From positions 392,822 to 456,821 of the forward strand of contig NZ_LMQL01000009.1 of the NCBI RefSeq assembly GCF_001424545.1: a stretch of 64,000 nt of DNA, written 5' to 3'. The notes under the pieces are model-generated. The model ran no database searches and was not told where the DNA came from. It was given only the letters and a program-made list of their open reading frames with translations. The position numbers and the translations under genes were made by a program. Position 1 is the stretch's first letter. Each line of letters opens with the position of its first letter. Positions 60,448-64,000 of the stretch are shown piece by piece. The stretch comes from Ramlibacter sp. Leaf400. Its GTDB lineage: Bacteria > Pseudomonadota > Gammaproteobacteria > Burkholderiales > Burkholderiaceae_C.

Positions 60448-60474
60448 CGGCCTGCCTCCTATGATTCGGCCGCA

Positions 60475-61380
60475 ATGTACCAACCCCGCCGAACGTCGCG
60501 CAGCGAGTTTGTCCCGATCCGCCGGTTGCGCTACCACGTTCGCCTGTGGGGCGAGCCGGCGCCTGACAAGGTGCCGCTGGTGCTGGTGCACGGCTGGATG
60601 GACGTGGCGGCCTCGTGGCAGTTCGTGGTCGACGCGTTCTCGCGCGAGCACTACGTCATCGCGCCCGACTGGCGCGCCTACGGCCTGACGGAATCGCCCG
60701 AGGCCGACAACTACTGGTTCCCCGATTACCTGGCCGACCTCGATTTCCTGCTGGACCACTACGCCGGCGGCCGGCCGGTCCACCTGGTGGGCCACAGCAT
60801 GGGCGGCAACATCGCCATGCTGTACACCGGCGCGCGCCCCGGGCGCATCGCGCGGCTGGTGAACCTGGAAGGCTTCGGCATGCCGGCCACGCGGCCGTCG
60901 CAGGCGCCCGGGCGCTATGCGAAGTGGATGGACGAACTGAAGGCCTTCCACCGCGGCGAGACCGAGCTGAAGTCGTACGACAGCGTCGACGGCGTGGCGC
61001 AGCGCCTGATGAAGACCAACCGCCGCCTGTCGCAGGACAAGGCGGACTGGCTGGCGCGCCACTGGGCCCGGCAGGACGGGGACGGCCGCTGGCGCATCCT
61101 GGGCGATCCCGCGCACAAGATCACCAACGCCCAGCTGTTCCGCGTCGACGAGGTGCTGGAGCTGTACCGCCGCATCGCCTGCCCGGTGCTGTCGGTCGAG
61201 GCCAGCGACGACAGCCTGGGGCAATGGTGGCAGGGCCGCTTCACGCTGGCCGAGTTCCACGAGCGCCTGCGGGCCGTGGCCCAGCTGAGGCAGGCCAGCG
61301 TGCCGGATGCGGGCCACATGCTCCACCACGACCAGCCCCAGCTGCTGGCCGATCTCATCGAAGACTTCATCGCCAGCTGA
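60475..61380 (+). CDS. alpha/beta-hydrolase, epoxide-hydrolase/esterase-like
   Basis: 301 residues, cytoplasmic. Oxyanion strand VLVHGWMDVAASWQFVVDAF (about 39), nucleophile elbow HLVGHSMGGNIAM (Ser about 108), catalytic His in VPDAGHMLHHDQPQ (about 283) and an acidic residue around VEASDDSLG (about 242). The catalytic set is complete. Substrate unknown; divergent pairing with an acyl-CoA synthetase hints at an ester whose acid is then activated. Confidence 0.88.
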   Translation: MYQPRRTSRSEFVPIRRLRYHVRLWGEPAPDKVPLVLVHGWMDVAASWQFVVDAFSREHYVIAPDWRAYGLTESPEADNYWFPDYLADLDFLLDHYAGGRPVHLVGHSMGGNIAMLYTGARPGRIARLVNLEGFGMPATRPSQAPGRYAKWMDELKAFHRGETELKSYDSVDGVAQRLMKTNRRLSQDKADWLARHWARQDGDGRWRILGDPAHKITNAQLFRVDEVLELYRRIACPVLSVEASDDSLGQWWQGRFTLAEFHERLRAVAQLRQASVPDAGHMLHHDQPQLLADLIEDFIAS

Positions 61381-61542
61381 GCCTGCTTGCGGCTGAGCGA
61401 CTGCGGCTGGGCTGCATCGCGACAAGCCTCGCCCTCTACGGCTGAGCTTCGTGCCCCCGCTGGCTGATGCGCATCCGCCTCAACCAATTGAAAAAGTGCG
61501 CAGTTGTCCTACTTGTCCGTCAGACAGTCAAGACAGCCTGGC

Positions 61543-61558
61543 GTAGGAACGCTCCTAC
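61543..61558 (+). promoter_or_regulatory. perfect hairpin in the leader of the metallopeptidase-like gene
   Basis: GTAGGA-ACGC-TCCTAC, a 6-bp stem 33 bp before the start codon, in an unusually AT-rich 210-bp gap. A further TCCTAC half lies at 61507-61512. It could be an operator dyad or an RNA hairpin. A TTGAAA at 61487-61492 could be its -35, but no good -10 follows. Confidence 0.4.
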
Positions 61559-61590
61559 CCGTAGACTGGCGCAAAGTTGAGGTGACTCGG

Positions 61591-62511
61591 ATGAACAGGA
61601 AGTTCTGGTCGTTGTGTCTCGCAGCGATTCTCTCGCCCTGTACTGCACTCGCCACGGATGAGACGGAGCAGGGGCTGGCCACGCTGTGGGAAGTGCTGTG
61701 GCACCAAAGTGGTACTCCCACCCGCATCGTGCGGTGGGAGAGCGACATCCGCATGCGGATGACGGGCGTGGAACTGCCGCGCCACCGCGAGCACGTCCTC
61801 AAGGCCATGCGCGACGTCACGGCCGAGACCGGCGTGCGCCTCATCGACGTCACCGACCAGCCGGGCGAATTCGCCAACCTCACCGTCGAGATCACGCCCG
61901 ACACGGCGCTGGAGGACAACCAGCCCTGCGTCACCTACCTGGACTTCCGCAGCGAAGCCCGGGTGGAAACGGCCACCATCCAGATGCGCAGCAAGGACAC
62001 CTGGCGCTGCGCGTACCACGAGGCCATGCACCTCATGGGCGTGCGCGGCCACCCGGCCGGCAAGACCGTGCTGAGCTACTTCCCCTGGAAGGTCGACAGC
62101 CTGATGCCGCTGGACAAGGTGATGCTGCGGGCCTGGTACTCGCCGCGCATGAAGGGCGGCATGACGCCTTTCGAGGCGTTGCCGGTCCTGGCCGACGAGC
62201 TGATCGCCACCGCGGCCGACAAGCCCGCCGCCACCCAGGCGCGCGAACGCTTCTTCGCCAGCACGGTCGAGCAGATGCAGGCCTACGCGGCCGGCCGCGG
62301 CGACATCCCCGCGATCGTCAAGCGCTCGGGCAAGTCCACCGAGGAAGGCATCCGCCACGGCCGCAGCGAGATGAGCTACTTCCTGGGCGTCGCCTATTTC
62401 GAAGGCGCCACCGTGCGCCCCGACCAGAAGCAGGCCCTGACCTGGTTCGAGCGGGCCGCCAGCGCCGGCAACCGCCGCGCGCAGTCTTACCTCGCGGGCC
62501 CGAGCCGCTGA
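61591..62511 (+). CDS. exported DUF2927-like metallopeptidase with Sel1 repeats
   Basis: 306 residues, GAGGTG 7 bases upstream. Signal peptide (cleavage after TALA, about 21). The first domain (about 30-215) has a zinc-protease-like HEAMHLMGVRGHP (HExxH, about 149) embedded as in DUF2927 proteins. The C-terminus (about 255-300) has a Sel1-type repeat pair, SEMSYFLGVAYFEGATV and QALTWFERAASAGNRRAQSYLAG. A periplasmic protease or binding protein is plausible; activity is unproven. Not co-directional with any obvious partner except the sensor that follows. Confidence 0.75.
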   Translation: MNRKFWSLCLAAILSPCTALATDETEQGLATLWEVLWHQSGTPTRIVRWESDIRMRMTGVELPRHREHVLKAMRDVTAETGVRLIDVTDQPGEFANLTVEITPDTALEDNQPCVTYLDFRSEARVETATIQMRSKDTWRCAYHEAMHLMGVRGHPAGKTVLSYFPWKVDSLMPLDKVMLRAWYSPRMKGGMTPFEALPVLADELIATAADKPAATQARERFFASTVEQMQAYAAGRGDIPAIVKRSGKSTEEGIRHGRSEMSYFLGVAYFEGATVRPDQKQALTWFERAASAGNRRAQSYLAGPSR

Positions 62512-62616
62512 CCCACGGATGAGTTGCGTGCCGTCCGCAGCGACGGCACCGCGCGGCGGCTTTTCCGGCAAACTCGCCGGTTTGCCCGACGGTTGCGTGC
62601 GGGCACTCCCGCGTCC

Positions 62617-64000
62617 GTGCCGCAAGATCCCTCCAGCTTTCGCCGCATCCTCGCCCGCAACGTCGCGCTCCCGCTGATCCTGGCGGGATTCAGCGCGGCC
62701 GTCTTCGTCGCCGTCATCGCCTACCTGGTGCAGGCCAATGCCGTGATCGAGCGGACCGACCGCCTGATCACGCGGGCCTTCGCGCTGCAGAAGCTCGACC
62801 TGGACATGGAGACGGGCCTGCGCGGCTACCTGCTCAGCGGTGAGGACCGCTTCCTCGAGCCCTTCAACGTCGCGCGCACGCAGCTGGCGGCCGAGCAGGC
62901 GACGCTGCGCGAGCTGAGCTCCGACCTGCAGCAGCGCGAGCGGCTGGACCGCATCCTGGCGCTGCAGGGCGAGTGGAACGCCTACGCCCTCCAGCACATC
63001 CAGGCCAAGCAGCGCGACCCGGGCTACCAGATCGGCACCCGCGTGGGCGATGGCCTGCGGCTGAAGTCGGCGGTCCGCCAGCAGTTCGACGACTTCATCG
63101 GCCATGAACGCCGCGCACGGCTAGAGCGGGTGGAGACCGTCAACCGCAACACGATCTGGCTGGTGGTCGCGTTCGTCGTGCTGAGCGCGCTGGTGGGCGG
63201 CACGCTGGCCTGGCGCGGGCGCCAGGAGTTGCTCGCGCTCTCCGACTCCTTCTCCGCCGCGCTCGAAGAGCAGACGCGCCAGGCGGCCACGCTGGAGGCG
63301 CAGGCCTGGCTGCGCGAAGGCCAGGCCCGGTTGTCCACGCGCGTCGCGCGCGAGCAGCAGCTGGCCGCCGTGGGCCACGCCGGCCTGGAAGCCCTGGCGC
63401 AGTACATCGGCGTGGCGGTCGGTGCCGTCTACACGGCTGACGACGATGGCGGTTTCACCCGCATCGCCACCTGGGGTTGGGCACCGGACGAAACCGCAGG
63501 GGACGAACGCCTGCCGGCAGGCCGGTCCCTGGTCGCCGAATGCGCCGCGCAGCGCGCCCCCCTCGCGCTGGAAGGCGCACCTCCCAGCTACCTGCGCGTC
63601 AATTCGGCCCTCGGGAGCACCGCGCCGGCGTCGGTGCTGCTCACGCCCATCGAGCACGAGGGCCGCCTGGTCGGCGTCATGGAGCTGGGCCTGCTGCGCG
63701 CGCTGCAGCCGCGCGACCGCGAGCTGGCCGCGGGCGTGGGCGCCCTGTTCGGCGCCTCGATCGAGTCGGCGCGCTATCGCCACCGCCTGCACGACGCGCT
63801 GGACGAGACGCAGCAGCTCAACGAGGAACTGCAGGTCCAGCAGGAGGAGCTGCGCACGGCCAACGAGGAGCTGGAGGAGCAGTCCCGCGCGCTGAAGGAG
63901 TCGCAGGCCCACCTGGAGAACCAGCAGGCCGAGCTGGAGCAGACCAACCTGCAGCTGGCCGAACAGGCCAGCCGCCTCGAGGTGCAGCGCGACGACCTGC
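62617..64000 (+). CDS. CHASE3-GAF sensor protein, probably hybrid histidine kinase, cut by window edge
   Basis: The frame is open from GTG 62617 to the right edge (461 residues seen). TM1 is at about 17-40 and TM2 at about 180-200, enclosing a periplasmic CHASE3 domain with the signature METGLRGYLLSGEDRFLEPF. A cytoplasmic GAF domain follows (about 253-388), then a long coiled coil (NEELQVQQEELRTANEELEEQ and on), typical of large hybrid kinases just before the HisKA domain. The kinase part lies outside the window. No ATG or ribosome site marks the start; TTG 62593 would add eight residues. Confidence 0.85.
   Translation, partial: MPQDPSSFRRILARNVALPLILAGFSAAVFVAVIAYLVQANAVIERTDRLITRAFALQKLDLDMETGLRGYLLSGEDRFLEPFNVARTQLAAEQATLRELSSDLQQRERLDRILALQGEWNAYALQHIQAKQRDPGYQIGTRVGDGLRLKSAVRQQFDDFIGHERRARLERVETVNRNTIWLVVAFVVLSALVGGTLAWRGRQELLALSDSFSAALEEQTRQAATLEAQAWLREGQARLSTRVAREQQLAAVGHAGLEALAQYIGVAVGAVYTADDDGGFTRIATWGWAPDETAGDERLPAGRSLVAECAAQRAPLALEGAPPSYLRVNSALGSTAPASVLLTPIEHEGRLVGVMELGLLRALQPRDRELAAGVGALFGASIESARYRHRLHDALDETQQLNEELQVQQEELRTANEELEEQSRALKESQAHLENQQAELEQTNLQLAEQASRLEVQRDDL

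Overview
The window looks like chromosome from a high-GC betaproteobacterium of the Burkholderiales, most likely Comamonadaceae close to Ramlibacter or Variovorax. This is inferred from the very GC-rich coding sequence, four LysR regulators, three orphan Bug/TctC-type solute receptors, a DUF4148 protein and dispersed REP-like palindromes. No rRNA, tRNA, CRISPR array, phage or transposase gene was seen.

Layout. 0.3-7.3 kb: a DoxX-like/DUF305 membrane protein; a nitric-oxide defence pair (flavohaemoglobin hmp divergent from norR, with three NorR-type enhancer sites between them); a small lipoprotein; and the malic enzyme maeB. 7.4-15.9 kb: a two-component operon (response regulator, hybrid kinase) translationally linked to a 1952-residue fusion of GMC oxidoreductase, alpha/beta-hydrolase and PhoD-like phosphatase; its promoter carries four CTAAAC boxes. 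16.0-29.8 kb: two mirrored sugar-acid catabolic operons, each with its own LysR gene, Bug receptor and UxaA-family dehydratase. The left one adds L-fuconate dehydratase, a XylX-like FAH-fold enzyme and an Ldh2-type dehydrogenase; the right one adds an aldehyde dehydrogenase and an HpaI-type aldolase. Together they could take acidic sugars to 2-keto-3-deoxy acids and on to central metabolism.

29.8-38.7 kb is an eroding accessory stretch: repeats, a frameshifted TRIC-family gene, a TetR gene with twin operators, an internally deleted SDR gene, a MATE pump, an internally deleted DUF899 gene beside a propeller protein and its probable TPR-HTH regulator, a VWA protein, a WecG/TagA glycosyltransferase and a Cys-repeat propeller lipoprotein. 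38.9-43.4 kb: LysR and Bug genes divergent from two exported hydrolases. 43.8-53.4 kb: a conserved block (tamB, tamA, murB, yajQ, an aspartic protease, an MFS exporter) bracketed by two repeat-rich gaps that hold inverted copies of the same ~98-bp sequence. 54.3-64 kb: plsY, ybaK, murA and an aldo/keto reductase in one direction; an Fpg/Nei glycosylase; an acyl-CoA synthetase divergent from an alpha/beta-hydrolase; a metallopeptidase-like Sel1 protein; and the start of a CHASE3-GAF sensor that runs off the right edge.

The least conventional items are the triple-fusion enzyme with its own two-component system, the mirrored UxaA operons, the two neighbouring internally deleted genes, and the layered palindromic repeats, one of which has a hairpin that differs between copies but keeps its pairing.
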